From assembly GCA_934149165.1 (NCBI GenBank), contig CAKPDY010000002.1, positions 26,024-90,023 on the forward strand: a DNA stretch of 64,000 bases, in the 5' to 3' direction. Shown one piece after another: positions 54,901-64,000 of the stretch. How positions within the stretch are numbered: position 1 is the first letter of the stretch; every line of letters starts with the position of its first letter. Under the pieces are notes generated by a model, which was given only the letters and a program-made list of their open reading frames with translations, ran no database searches and was not told the DNA's origin. The stretch comes from an uncultured Clostridia bacterium (lineage in GTDB: Bacteria > Bacillota > Clostridia > TANB77 > CAG-508). The translations under genes were made by a program, and so were the position numbers.

Positions 54901-54937
54901 AATATAGGTGACATATCAAGTGTCACCTATATTTTTT
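54901..54937. terminator. Bidirectional terminator
   Basis: AATATAGGTGACA pairs perfectly with TGTCACCTATATT around a seven-base loop and is followed by five Ts on the plus side. It separates the convergent carboxypeptidase and LCP genes. Confidence 0.85.
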
Positions 54938-56300
54938 AATAATCTGATCCAATTATAATAGTGAAGTCAACCCCATTTTTATTAGTAGTTGAACTTGAAA
55001 TTAAACCAATACCTATAGTGTTTTTTAATGTTTCTGAAACAGAATTATCTTGATTAGTTCTATTTATTATTGCTGTTTTCTCTGTTAAAGTAGTATTTCC
55101 TGTAGATACTACTTTATATCCACTTTCTTCTAATAAGCTTTTTAAATTGTTTAAATTCATTTCATCTTTTGTTCCATTTAGTATATTAATTTTTATGTTA
55201 GCATTTTTTTCTTGTTCTTCTGTTAATTCTGATTTAAATAATTTTTCTATAATTTTTGCTGTTTCTTTTTTATTATGTATATATATCCAAACTCCATTGC
55301 ATTTTTCTGGAGTTCCTGGAAGTGTTTCTGTTTTTATATTATCTGTTTTATAATCCAGCGCATATGGTGCATAATCTTTTAAATTCCATAAATTGAAATT
55401 AGTTTCTACATTTTTATTAGCAATTTTTATATAATCATCAACTTTTGTAAGGTTTTCAGCTTTAGCAACTTGTTTTATAACTTCTGTAATAAATGCTCTT
55501 TGTGTTTTCATTCTACCAATATCTTCTTGTCCATATTCTGCTGGGTATGTTGTACCATCATTATTATGTCTAAATCTTAAAACCTGTTCTGCCTTATTCC
55601 CATCTAAATGCTGATAGCCAGCCTTTAAGTGTATGTGTAAATTTTGTGATGAATCATCATAATCCATATCAATTGGAACATCAAAGTATAAACCTCCAAC
55701 ACTATCTACTAAATCTTTTAAACCTTCAGTATCAACTTTTATGTAATATTTTATATCCATTCCAGTTATTTCATTAACCTTGTTTAATAATTTATTTGGG
55801 TCTATTTGATATAATGCATTAATTTTGTCAAAACTTGTTGCATTATTTTTATTTCTACCAACAAATGTATCTCTTGGTATTGAAAGCATCGCTACATCTT
55901 GTATTTTTGGGTCATATGAACATACTAATAAAGTATCTGTTAAATTCTGACTTTGACCTATTACTAAAATATTAATTCTTGATAAATTTGAAAGAGTATT
56001 TGAATCATGACCTAATATTGTTGCAACAAAACCTCCTAAAGTCCATCCATTTTCATTCATTCTTTTTATAAATAAACCAGCAATTGCAATAATTGCAATT
56101 AAAATTAGTATTAAAAAAGTCCTTAATATTTTATTTTTCTTTTTCCTTCTTTTTTTCTTTTTTTGTTTAACATTGTAATCTGTATTACCTAAGTTTAATG
56201 TTACTTCTCTAAATATTTGTTCTTTTTCATTTTTCATTTGTTTATTATTCACTGTTCTATTTGACTTACCAGTGTTTCTTCCTTTATTATTCTTACCCAA
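54936..56300 (-). CDS. LCP (LytR-CpsA-Psr) family protein
   Basis: A 454-residue protein. A basic cytosolic N-terminus (KKKKRRKKKNK) precedes one membrane segment (about 65-85), an LCP catalytic domain (RINILVIGQ, MLSIPRDTFVG, INALYQ, GLYFDVPIDM, LRFRHN and the arginine in IGRMKTQRAF) and a C-terminal LytR_C domain (about 350-454). LCP enzymes attach teichoic acids or other glycopolymers to peptidoglycan from lipid carriers. The start is TTG after GGAGTG. It is in a run of envelope genes (CvpA, beta-propeller-like, YkvI-like) on the same strand. Confidence 0.93.
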   Translation of the reverse strand: MGKNNKGRNTGKSNRTVNNKQMKNEKEQIFREVTLNLGNTDYNVKQKKKKRRKKKNKILRTFLILILIAIIAIAGLFIKRMNENGWTLGGFVATILGHDSNTLSNLSRINILVIGQSQNLTDTLLVCSYDPKIQDVAMLSIPRDTFVGRNKNNATSFDKINALYQIDPNKLLNKVNEITGMDIKYYIKVDTEGLKDLVDSVGGLYFDVPIDMDYDDSSQNLHIHLKAGYQHLDGNKAEQVLRFRHNNDGTTYPAEYGQEDIGRMKTQRAFITEVIKQVAKAENLTKVDDYIKIANKNVETNFNLWNLKDYAPYALDYKTDNIKTETLPGTPEKCNGVWIYIHNKKETAKIIEKLFKSELTEEQEKNANIKINILNGTKDEMNLNNLKSLLEESGYKVVSTGNTTLTEKTAIINRTNQDNSVSETLKNTIGIGLISSSTTNKNGVDFTIIIGSDY

Positions 56301-56328
56301 AAAAAATCACTCCAATTTTTATAAATTA

Positions 56329-56979
56329 TTAGAAAAATAATTTTAATAATATATTGTTATTACATAAAATATTACCTATATATGATTGGTTTATTAATTC
56401 TAGCAATGAATATTTGTTAATCATTGTTGAAACAAAAGTAATTAATGCAAATCCAACAAAAATAATTATAAATCCTTGCAATATTCCATATAATATCCCG
56501 CCTATTTTATCACATTGTTTTATTAAAGGCAACTTTGTTATTAAATCTGTTAAAGCTTTCACAAATATAAGTGCTATTCTTGCAATAATAAGAAGTATAA
56601 TAAATGTAAAAATATTAATTATTTTTAAGGAAATTTCCTTAGCTACTGAATTTACAATTTCATTTTTCTTTTCTTGTGTAGCTTTTTCAACTTCATTAGA
56701 CATATATTCGATAATTGGTGATGATTTTTCCTTATTTGAATTTTCATCATTTTTTTCTTCTTTTTCAAACATCTGAATTATTGATGTTTGTATATTTTCA
56801 TCTATCTGTGTATTATTTATAACAACCAAAGAAATTGGTTTAAACAACATAACAGCTATTATTAATGCAATAAAAAACGATAATACCTTTATTGCACACT
56901 GTGCTAGCCCTTTTTTATATCCCATAAAAATGCAAAGAGCTAAAATTGCTATAATAATTAAATCAACAACATAAAACAT
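56329..56979 (-). CDS. CvpA-family membrane protein
   Basis: A 216-residue protein with four membrane segments and the CvpA N-terminal signature (VVDLIIIAILALCIFMGYKKG). A charged loop at about 82-112 is rich in Glu/Asn/Lys. CvpA is linked to colicin V production and envelope or purine-related regulation in enterobacteria; its Firmicutes role is unclear. It ends 28 bases before the LCP gene, so the two are probably co-transcribed. The ATG follows no strong ribosome site that I can see. Confidence 0.82.
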   Translation of the reverse strand: MFYVVDLIIIAILALCIFMGYKKGLAQCAIKVLSFFIALIIAVMLFKPISLVVINNTQIDENIQTSIIQMFEKEEKNDENSNKEKSSPIIEYMSNEVEKATQEKKNEIVNSVAKEISLKIINIFTFIILLIIARIALIFVKALTDLITKLPLIKQCDKIGGILYGILQGFIIIFVGFALITFVSTMINKYSLLELINQSYIGNILCNNNILLKLFF

Positions 56980-57046
56980 TTTTCAATTTGTATGATACTT
57001 AAAAATCATACTCTCCTTCATAAATATTTAGGTTTTAATAAGATAC

Positions 57047-58240
57047 CTATAAACTTATAAACTCAATTTTATTCCTATACACTATTCCAGCTATATTATT
57101 TGACATTACTATATTTCTAATTTCTTGGCTTGATGTATATTTTTTTATTAACCATCCAACTTCATTTATAAAATATACCTCTGACCCTAAATTAACGCAT
57201 ATTGTGTCATATTTTGAATATACTTCTTTTGCAATACCATTTATAGTATACATATATGAATTATTGTTTGTTGTATTATAAATTTCCAAATTTGATATTT
57301 GATTGTTAATTCCATGGGTTTCCTCTATAACCTTAAAATAACTTTTAGACAATTTAATACCAGCAAATGTAACTTTTGATTCTGATAAATCTGCTATTTT
57401 TTCTAAACTTCCATTTTTCAATAAATATATTTCTTTATCACACATACATAATAATTCATCTTTTTCATGATATTCTAAATTTGTAGCTAATATATTTGAT
57501 GGAATATTATATGTATATATAATAGAGTTTGCTGGATCTTGTTTAGCCTTTTCAATTGATATTGTTTTTACTGTTGTTTCTATAAGTGTTCCTGATATAT
57601 TCATTTCACAAAAGCTTAAATATTTGTTATCATTTGAAATATCTACATCAACAGCTACTGTATTTGATAAAAATGTTTTAAATACTTCTCCTCCATCTTC
57701 TGAATATGTTATTATTACAGATTTATAGCTTGTACCTGAAACCACTACAGAAACATATCCATTTTCATTAACACTTACTCTTGAAATTTGACCTTCAACT
57801 TCCTTTTCCCACACTATCTTTTTGTCTTTAATTAAATATACTTTTTGCTGGTTCTTTTCCGCGATTACTAAGTATTTATCTTGTGATGCAAATATTGGTG
57901 AACTAATATTAATTTCTAAACTATCAACTTCATTTCCAGATGAATTGTACAATAATAATTTGTTATTTTCTAATATTGTTACATAATTATAATATGCATA
58001 TGTATGTATGTTTTTTTCTGAATCTATATTTATATATGGAAGGTTATTTTCTGATACACTTTTTAATAATATATATTTGTCCATAAAATTTCTGAAATTT
58101 GAGTTTGATACATATGTAATATAAATTGTTACAATAAAAATTGCAATTATTGATATTATTACTGATATTATCACCTTTTTTTTATTCAAAGTTTTTTCTT
58201 CATCTGAATTATTATATTGTTTATACTCTAATAATTTCAT
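57047..58240 (-). CDS. DUF5711-like membrane-anchored beta-propeller protein
   Basis: A 397-residue protein with a short cytosolic N-terminus, one membrane segment (about 23-45) and an outer region of repeated four-strand units (LLLYNSSGNEVDSL, KVYLIKDKKIVWEKEVEG, KYLSFCEMNIS) that looks like a WD/PQQ-type beta-propeller. It resembles DUF5711 proteins that neighbour cvpA in clostridia. Function unknown; a scaffold at the cell envelope is plausible. The ATG at 58240 has GAGGAAAAGG immediately before it. It precedes cvpA by 67 bases on the same strand. Confidence 0.65.
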   Translation of the reverse strand: MKLLEYKQYNNSDEEKTLNKKKVIISVIISIIAIFIVTIYITYVSNSNFRNFMDKYILLKSVSENNLPYINIDSEKNIHTYAYYNYVTILENNKLLLYNSSGNEVDSLEINISSPIFASQDKYLVIAEKNQQKVYLIKDKKIVWEKEVEGQISRVSVNENGYVSVVVSGTSYKSVIITYSEDGGEVFKTFLSNTVAVDVDISNDNKYLSFCEMNISGTLIETTVKTISIEKAKQDPANSIIYTYNIPSNILATNLEYHEKDELLCMCDKEIYLLKNGSLEKIADLSESKVTFAGIKLSKSYFKVIEETHGINNQISNLEIYNTTNNNSYMYTINGIAKEVYSKYDTICVNLGSEVYFINEVGWLIKKYTSSQEIRNIVMSNNIAGIVYRNKIEFISL

Positions 58241-58337
58241 ACCTTTTCCTCTTTTGATATATTCTCCATAACACATTTATACCAGTTTTTGTTATTTTTT
58301 GCAAGGTTTTATTAAAAAAATGTTATACTTGTTATTA

Positions 58338-59399
58338 CTATTTATGTTTTACAAAAATCAATAAAACTTCAAATAAACCAATTACCCCTAACATTGGGTA
58401 TAATAAATTCACTAAAACAGAAAAACTAATTTGTGATAAAAATATTCCAGATATACACATACAAGTCATGTTTCTTTTATATACATCTCTTTTTTGGTTA
58501 CAATTATTTAAAAATCCACAGCCAGCTGATATAGCAGTAGTTAAAATAGAAATACCAATCATAAGTATATATATGTTTTTATATAAAACTCCATATTTTT
58601 TCACAATTTCAATTATAGGCATTTCTAAATTAAAAATGTTAGCATTTCCTTGTAATAACAAATTATAAATTGAAAAACTCAAAACTACTAACAATATAAA
58701 ATTAATAGCAGAAATATAAAATATTCTTTTTGAATTTGTAACAAGTTTTCTAATTGGAATTAATACAGGTATTAAAATAATACAGTTATAACATGCATAT
58801 AAAACACATTTTAGTATTCCTATATTATAGTTTAAGTTAATACTATTAAACACATTATTAAAATTACTTATAATATTTGTATTTTTTGTAGATACAAATA
58901 TTATAAATGTAATTAAAATAGGGATTAAATAATTACTTATCTGTATTAAACCATTTATATTTTTTAAAAAAATTATATAACAAATTGTAGTTAATATTAT
59001 ACTTCCTATTATTGGATTTATATTGAATTCTTGTTTTAAAAAGCTTGAGAATCCCGAAATCATTACATAATATGTTATTAATAAAAACAAATTTACAATA
59101 TTACTAAATAAGCCTGTAAATTGATTATCTATCTTTTTATAATTTACATTAAATTGATTATGTTTTTCAAAATTTCCTACATATTTACAAAATTCTTGAT
59201 ATGTATTTATTTTATTTTTATTACACATTATTAATACTTTATATATAACAACACTAATTAAAAAACTTGAAATAAATATTCCAAATATCCCATGAAATTT
59301 ATATATGAAAAAAAATGAATAAATTTCTTTACCTGATGCAAAACCCGCACCAATTAAAGTTGCTATTATTACAAGCACAATCTTTATTACATTTTTCAT
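58338..59399 (-). CDS. YkvI-like membrane protein (putative transporter)
   Basis: A 353-residue protein with about ten membrane segments. The first helix ends in GAGFASGKEIYSFFF, the G-A-G-F-A-S-G-x-E signature of the YkvI group in the APC-superfamily fold, where the broken helix forms a substrate site. Substrate unknown. I chose the ATG at 59399 because GAAAGGAATGAG precedes it and homologues begin at this helix; a 26-residue extension upstream has no ribosome site. It is the first gene of the envelope run that continues to LCP, or a single gene. Confidence 0.75.
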   Translation of the reverse strand: MKNVIKIVLVIIATLIGAGFASGKEIYSFFFIYKFHGIFGIFISSFLISVVIYKVLIMCNKNKINTYQEFCKYVGNFEKHNQFNVNYKKIDNQFTGLFSNIVNLFLLITYYVMISGFSSFLKQEFNINPIIGSIILTTICYIIFLKNINGLIQISNYLIPILITFIIFVSTKNTNIISNFNNVFNSINLNYNIGILKCVLYACYNCIILIPVLIPIRKLVTNSKRIFYISAINFILLVVLSFSIYNLLLQGNANIFNLEMPIIEIVKKYGVLYKNIYILMIGISILTTAISAGCGFLNNCNQKRDVYKRNMTCMCISGIFLSQISFSVLVNLLYPMLGVIGLFEVLLIFVKHK

Positions 59400-59571
59400 A
59401 AATAATCTCATTCCTTTCATAATATTACTAATTTTAAACTTATGTACAATATTATGTGTAATAAAATCTATATGCAACTTATATATTTTATATTCATATT
59501 TATCTTGTGTTCTATTTTTTTAGTTTAGACATATATTTTACAAAACAAAAAGAAAGGATAAAATTTATACT

Positions 59572-60165
59572 ATGCTATACTTATACCCTATATTAATATC
59601 ATTTATATTAGTATTTATATCTGAACTAGGTGATAAAACACAATTATTAGTACTATCTTTTTCATCAAAAACTAAAACTAAAAATATAATTTTAGGAGTT
59701 GCATTAGGTTCACTTCTTAGCCATGGAATAGCAATTACATTTGGTAGTACACTAAATGTTTTAAATAGTCCAAAATTTCAGGAAATAATAAAGTCTTTAA
59801 CATATATTACATTTATTATTTTTGGTATTTTTTCATTCATATCAATAAGTAAAAAAGAATCTCAAAATTCAGATAGTTTTATAAATAAAATTTTAAACTG
59901 GAAGGTAAATTATATTTATATAATTGCATTTTCTATTGCCATTGGCGAACTTGGGGACAAAACATTTTTAGCGTCAATTGGTCTTGGAATACAATATCCT
60001 TATAACAAATTGCCTCTAATACTTGGTGCAACTTTTGGAATGGTTTTTAGTAATTTAATTGCAATTATTTTCGGAAAAGTTTTAATTAGTAAAATATCTG
60101 AAAAAGGCATAAAAATATTATCAGGAATTTTATTTATTATTTTTGGAATTCTAGGATTTTGCTAA
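59572..60165 (+). CDS. TMEM165/GDT1-family cation exporter (UPF0016)
   Basis: A 197-residue protein with six membrane segments in two homologous halves. Each half carries the family motif E-x-G-D-K-(T/S): SELGDKTQLLVLSF near residue 18 and GELGDKTFLASIGLG near residue 128. In bacteria such proteins export Mn2+ (or Ca2+). No Mn riboswitch is seen in the short leader. Start ATG follows GAAAGGATAAAATT. It precedes yhbY by 72 bases on the same strand. Confidence 0.92.
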   Translation: MLYLYPILISFILVFISELGDKTQLLVLSFSSKTKTKNIILGVALGSLLSHGIAITFGSTLNVLNSPKFQEIIKSLTYITFIIFGIFSFISISKKESQNSDSFINKILNWKVNYIYIIAFSIAIGELGDKTFLASIGLGIQYPYNKLPLILGATFGMVFSNLIAIIFGKVLISKISEKGIKILSGILFIIFGILGFC

Positions 60166-60237
60166 TATTGATTTTTATAAAAAAATATAGTATCATATTA
60201 CATAATTAAATTATATATAGAAATGAGGGGAATAAAT

Positions 60238-60531
60238 ATGACAAGCAAACAACGCGCTTATTTAAGAGGTCTAGCAAATGGCATAGATGCTATATTTCAA
60301 ATTGGAAAGTCTGGGATATCAGATAATCAAATTCAACAATTAAAAGATGCTTTAGAAGCACGTGAATTAATAAAAATTTCTGTTTTAGAAACAGCACCTT
60401 ATAGTGCTAAAGAATTAGGACAAGAAATTGCAAATTTAACAAATTCAATATTAATTCAAACAATTGGAAATAAAATTACTTTATTTAAACAAAAGAAAGA
60501 AGATAGTAAAATAAACTTACCTACAAAATAA
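60238..60531 (+). CDS. yhbY: CRM-domain RNA-binding protein YhbY
   Basis: A 97-residue CRM (CRS1-YhbY) protein. It begins MTSKQRAYLRGLANGIDAIFQIGK and has the GKSGISDNQIQQLKDALEARELIKI block and a C-terminal IGNKITLF. It binds pre-50S ribosomal particles. The ATG at 60238 follows GAGGGGA at normal spacing; the ATG at 60223 overlaps that site. A strong 20-bp terminator follows. Confidence 0.95.
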   Translation: MTSKQRAYLRGLANGIDAIFQIGKSGISDNQIQQLKDALEARELIKISVLETAPYSAKELGQEIANLTNSILIQTIGNKITLFKQKKEDSKINLPTK

Positions 60532-60574
60532 TTTCTACATAACAAATTTTCATATTTTATATTTTTTTAATTTG

Positions 60575-60635
60575 GCAGTATAGATAAAATTATGCATCTC
60601 TTTTTTTACATAATTTTATCTATACTGCTTTTTTA
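60575..60635 (+). terminator. Strong terminator after yhbY
   Basis: Arms 60575-60594 and 60609-60628 pair perfectly over 20 bases (begins GCAGTATAG, ends CTATACTGC) and are followed by seven Ts. Confidence 0.88.
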
Positions 60636-60692
60636 ATTAAACTTTTAAGTATTAATATTTTTTGTTGCTCAATTATATAGTTTAAACCTTAT

Positions 60693-62708
60693 TTACAATA
60701 TAACCTTATTGAAATTATAATTCAAATTGTTCAATATATTTTCCTCTCTATTTGTACAAGTTAAAATAATAATCTGTTTATTTGAATAATTTTGGACTAA
60801 ATATTTTAAAATATTTTCTAACCTCTCATCATCATAATATGCAAAAGACTCATCTAAAATTATAGGCATATTTTCATTTGAAATTTCCTCATTTATTGAT
60901 AAACGCAATGATAAATATAATTGATCTATAGTTCCCAAACTCAATCTTTCTGCTGGAACATATTCTCCAGATGCAAGCTCAACCATTAATCCATTTTCAT
61001 CATTAATAGAAACCTTATTATATTTTCCGCCTGAAATTATTTGTATATTTTCTGATAAGTTATTTGTAAATTTAGGTGTAATATCATTTTTCATTTTTTC
61101 ATATGCCTCTTCTAATATTTGCTTTGCAACTATTATTGCATTATTTTTATTTATTAAACCATTATACTCTTCTTCAGTTATAGCTATTTCTTCTTCTATT
61201 TTTGCTAAATTTTCTAATTGAGGTAATATATTATTTTTATTCAATTCAATTCTATGTAATTCTAATTTTTTTTCATTAACATTTGATACACAATTATTTA
61301 ATAAATAATTAACATCTTCTGAATTTAATAATTTATCTATTTCATTAATATCCATTTTAGATATATATTTATTCCTTATTTTCTGTTTTTCAATATCGTT
61401 CAATTCTTTTATTTTATTTTTTGTTTCATCAATTAACTGTAATTGTTCTTTCTTATTATTTTCAATTACATCAATTTTAGTATTTATTACATTTAATTCA
61501 TCTAATATTTTTTTATTTTTTGCTTCTATAATCAAACGCTTATTTTCTTCTGTTTTTTTATTTAACTCTTCCTTATTTTTTCTAATTATTTCTAATTCTT
61601 TTATTTTATTTTTTTCACATATATAAATAATTAATATTATAGGTATTCCTATTAAACCAATAAACTTTAATATACTATTTGAAAACATTGCAAATAATGC
61701 TATATTAACTATCAAAATGATAATAAATAAAATAATATATTTTATTAAATTCACTTTATTTTTATCATTTTTATTATTATCCTTATAATCATTTTCTACT
61801 ATATAATTCTGTTTTAAATCTTCTTCACTCTTTATATTATTATTTTGAAAAACAATATTTTTTTGTAACTTTAAATTTTCAATTTCATCATCATCTTTTT
61901 GTACTAAAGATTTATTATAATTTAATTTCTGATTTTCAAATGTTAAATTATTATTAATTTCTTTTAATTGTTTTAGTATTTCAATTTTTACTTCATCATT
62001 TTTAATACTTTCTTCAATTTCATTTTTATTTGTTTCTAAGTCAAATTTTATATCAGTATATTCAAGTAATTCTTGTTTTTTATTTTCTAATTCTTTTAAT
62101 TTATTTTGTGCTATATTTATTGGTTTTCCTTGACTCCTATATGTTCCAACTTCATCTAATTGCTTTTTATATAATTTATCCATTGCTTTTTTAAAAGAAA
62201 CATTATCATCACCAGTACCAGCAATATTTGCCATTTTTTGAATAAGCACACTTTGCGAATTTTTTTCCAATTTAACTTCTTGTTGCATTGAGGCAACACT
62301 TGAATAAAATGTTGCTTCATCAACATTAGTTTGTTCATAAAAAAATTGATTTCCCGAATTTTTATCTATTTCAAACTCCTTTGAAATATCTTCTAAATTA
62401 CTATTGTAAATCTTAGGACTTTTTTTGCTAAATTCCCTATATACTTCAAACTGTTCACCATTGTTTAGTTCATATTTTATTTTACCTGAGAAATCCTCTC
62501 TTACCCATGGTTTGTATTTTTCATAATCCGAATACTCTCTACCTTTTTTATTTCTTGACGTACCATAAAAAATGTTACTAATAAATTTTAATAAAGTAGA
62601 TTTTCCAGACTCATTTTTACCATAAATAATGTTTATATTATCTGACAATTCCATTTCTTTATCTTCTAAATTACCAAATGAATTTATTTTTATATTTTTT
62701 ATTTTCAA
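60693..62708 (-). CDS. YhaN-like AAA ATPase with coiled coils and two membrane segments
   Basis: A 671-residue Rad50/SbcC-like ATPase. Walker A (YGKNESGKST) is near the N-terminus after KINSFGNLEDKEMEL. Long Lys/Glu/Asn-rich coiled coils flank two hydrophobic segments (about 315-360) typical of YhaN. The signature LSLGTIDQLYLSLRL and Walker B IILDESFAYYDD are near the C-terminus. It presumably assembles with the YhaO-like nuclease as a membrane-associated DNA end-processing complex. The TTG at 62708 is preferred because GGAGTG precedes it; this leaves a 28-base gap after the nuclease gene. Confidence 0.85.
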   Translation of the reverse strand: MKIKNIKINSFGNLEDKEMELSDNINIIYGKNESGKSTLLKFISNIFYGTSRNKKGREYSDYEKYKPWVREDFSGKIKYELNNGEQFEVYREFSKKSPKIYNSNLEDISKEFEIDKNSGNQFFYEQTNVDEATFYSSVASMQQEVKLEKNSQSVLIQKMANIAGTGDDNVSFKKAMDKLYKKQLDEVGTYRSQGKPINIAQNKLKELENKKQELLEYTDIKFDLETNKNEIEESIKNDEVKIEILKQLKEINNNLTFENQKLNYNKSLVQKDDDEIENLKLQKNIVFQNNNIKSEEDLKQNYIVENDYKDNNKNDKNKVNLIKYIILFIIILIVNIALFAMFSNSILKFIGLIGIPIILIIYICEKNKIKELEIIRKNKEELNKKTEENKRLIIEAKNKKILDELNVINTKIDVIENNKKEQLQLIDETKNKIKELNDIEKQKIRNKYISKMDINEIDKLLNSEDVNYLLNNCVSNVNEKKLELHRIELNKNNILPQLENLAKIEEEIAITEEEYNGLINKNNAIIVAKQILEEAYEKMKNDITPKFTNNLSENIQIISGGKYNKVSINDENGLMVELASGEYVPAERLSLGTIDQLYLSLRLSINEEISNENMPIILDESFAYYDDERLENILKYLVQNYSNKQIIILTCTNREENILNNLNYNFNKVIL

Positions 62709-62736
62709 ATATATCACTCCATTATTTTTAAGTTTT

Positions 62737-63816
62737 TTATTTTTCCAATATTTCAAGTCCTATTTCTAAAGCATTTTCTAATATTTGTATATCATCAGGA
62801 TTATTATTCAACTTTTCCAATAATTCCTTTACAAACAAACCTTTTAATGTGCTTTCTTTAGAAATTTTTTCTAAATCATAATTTAATTTAGTATAATTTT
62901 TAACTTTAATTATATTATTATTTAAAATTAATTTATTTAATTTATACATATCAATTTCAAATTTTCTTTTTCCTATTAATGATATTTTATAATATTTATT
63001 TTCATTAAATTCTATATTATTTATTTTAGTTACTAGTTCATCTAAATCTAAAATATCTGTAACATCTATTTCTTGAATTATAAATTCCTTGTTATCCATA
63101 GGTATAAACTCAAGCTTTAAACTATTTTTAGTAATATCTCCAACTATCATTCCATGATTTCCTAATTCATCAAAACCTAAAGATACTGTTGAACCTGGAT
63201 ATACAATTCTTTGGTCTTGTTTATTATTATAATCAGGCTTATGAATATGACCTAATGCAACATAATCAAATCCCTTAGATTCAATTAACTTTTCTGATAT
63301 TGGATTATATTCTTTTTCTAAATTATTTGATGCATTAAGTGTTCCATGTGCTATTAATATATTCAACTTTTCTTTATTTTTTATTTCCATATTTTCTAGG
63401 TCGTGATTAGTATAATAAAAATCATTAAATCCATAACCATATATATCTAAATCTTCATTTTCAAAAACTGACATTTTAGAGTCAAAAATGTGTACATTTT
63501 CATTCCAAAAAAATTTATTATAAAATGAATTTTTTAAATATGGATCATGATTTCCTGGAGTAATAAAAATTTGTGTATTTGGTATTTGCATAAATAAATT
63601 ATTTATGTATTCTATTGTACTTAATCTTATATATTCATGTTCATAGAAATCGCCTGCTATGAATAAGTATGGTATATTATTTTCTTTTATATAATTTATA
63701 ATTTTATTAAAAACTTTTCTTTGATCTAGCCTTCTAATATCTCCTAAATCTGCTTTATTTGTAAGTGTTGTAAATGATGTATCAAAATGCATATCTGCAA
63801 TATGTACAAATTTCAT
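62737..63816 (-). CDS. YhaO-like metallophosphoesterase (SbcD/Mre11 family)
   Basis: A 359-residue protein with the calcineurin-like metal motifs in order: DMHFDTS, GDFYEH, GNHDPY, AHGT and GHIHKPD. These match SbcD/Mre11 nucleases; the short C-terminal capping domain and pairing with a YhaN-like ATPase point to YhaO. It would cut DNA ends or hairpins with its partner. The ATG follows AAAGGAGACG. It is the first gene of a two-gene transcript, with a promoter at 63848-63877. Confidence 0.9.
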   Translation of the reverse strand: MKFVHIADMHFDTSFTTLTNKADLGDIRRLDQRKVFNKIINYIKENNIPYLFIAGDFYEHEYIRLSTIEYINNLFMQIPNTQIFITPGNHDPYLKNSFYNKFFWNENVHIFDSKMSVFENEDLDIYGYGFNDFYYTNHDLENMEIKNKEKLNILIAHGTLNASNNLEKEYNPISEKLIESKGFDYVALGHIHKPDYNNKQDQRIVYPGSTVSLGFDELGNHGMIVGDITKNSLKLEFIPMDNKEFIIQEIDVTDILDLDELVTKINNIEFNENKYYKISLIGKRKFEIDMYKLNKLILNNNIIKVKNYTKLNYDLEKISKESTLKGLFVKELLEKLNNNPDDIQILENALEIGLEILEK

Positions 63817-63847
63817 ATTTCGTCTCCTTTTTATTTTTTCTATTATT

Positions 63848-63877
63848 TTTATATCATATTTTTTTGTTAAAAGTCAA
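63848..63877 (-). promoter_or_regulatory. Promoter of the yhaO-yhaN pair
   Basis: On the minus strand TTGACT (63877-63872) and TATAAA (63853-63848) have an 18-base spacer and lie about 30 bases before the nuclease start codon. Confidence 0.65.
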
Positions 63878-64000
63878 TAGTTTTTGCGAACTTTTGTTTT
63901 TATTTTGTTTTATGATAAAAAATTTTGGTGAATTGTAAAAATAAAATATAGTTTGTAAAACTAAAATAAATTGTAAGATTAATATAAGAAAAATAAGCAT

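Noticed and set aside
59400..59477. 26-residue N-terminal extension of the YkvI-like protein
   Set aside because: No ribosome site precedes it, while the ATG at 59399 has one and starts at the conserved first helix.

Overview
The window is about 64 kb of very AT-rich DNA (GC judged by eye at roughly a quarter to 30 percent). Its gene content is that of a low-GC Gram-positive of class Clostridia, probably an uncultivated gut-type anaerobe. Supporting signs are AGGAGG-type ribosome sites, frequent TTG and GTG starts, sigma-A promoters with 17-base spacers, a clostridial 2[4Fe-4S] ferredoxin, pyruvate formate-lyase with its activase, WalRK, RicT, SpoVB-like, GdpP-RplI-DnaB and LCP genes. No phage, insertion sequence or CRISPR array is visible.

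Layout: 1-5.6 kb holds a partial dicarboxylate/amino-acid symporter, ferredoxin, ricT-holB-lepB and walK-walR, all on the minus strand. 5.7-15 kb holds an unrecognised membrane-anchored protein and a giant cyclic-glucan-synthase-like gene. 15-19.6 kb carries an Xre regulator, pflB-pflA and a patatin. 19.7-25 kb carries ftsH, tilS, a carbohydrate-binding-module protein and an SDR oxidoreductase. 25.2-31.4 kb carries tRNA-Lys/Glu/Thr, dnaB, rplI, a structured intergenic element, three small membrane proteins, gdpP and HU. 31.5-37 kb carries a SpoVB-like flippase, an orphan VirD4/TraG-like ATPase, a strongly promoted 43-residue acidic peptide and a replication-relaxation-like protein. 37-44 kb carries an S1-domain protein, two pseudouridine synthases, lspA, a large membrane protein, tsf and rpsB. 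44-51.5 kb carries a three-gene unit: NRPS, membrane histidine kinase, REC-HD-GYP regulator. 51.6-64 kb carries tRNA-fMet, a DnaJ C-terminal-like protein, a UDG-like protein, comEA, a D,D-carboxypeptidase, LCP, CvpA, a beta-propeller-like protein, a YkvI-like transporter, a GDT1-family exporter, yhbY and a YhaN/YhaO-type ATPase-nuclease pair.

Main observation: five genes (glucan synthase, tilS, dnaB, gdpP and a large membrane protein) are each split by +1 frameshifts, seven in total. Every break falls at an in-frame CGG codon. Dropping the C of that CGG, so that the next codon read is GGN (Gly), restores the homologous protein every time, including the DHHA1 GGGGH motif of GdpP and the expected glycine of the GH94 module. 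I checked every CGG on the coding strand of every gene by eye. About fifty others exist and all are out of frame, so CGG is never used in this window as an ordinary sense codon. CGT, CGC and CGA are used as Arg. Two of the affected genes (dnaB, tilS) are normally essential. The simplest reading is that CGG is vacant in this organism and triggers +1 decoding, either by out-of-frame pairing of tRNA-Gly or as a CGGN quadruplet. This would be a genome-wide recoding rule rather than seven pseudogenes.

Second observation: the NRPS (condensation, adenylation with a glycine-like code, carrier, terminal reductase) is packed 17-18 bases ahead of a six-segment membrane histidine kinase and a REC-HD-GYP regulator. 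This arrangement would suit a small aldehyde or alcohol signal made and sensed by one operon.
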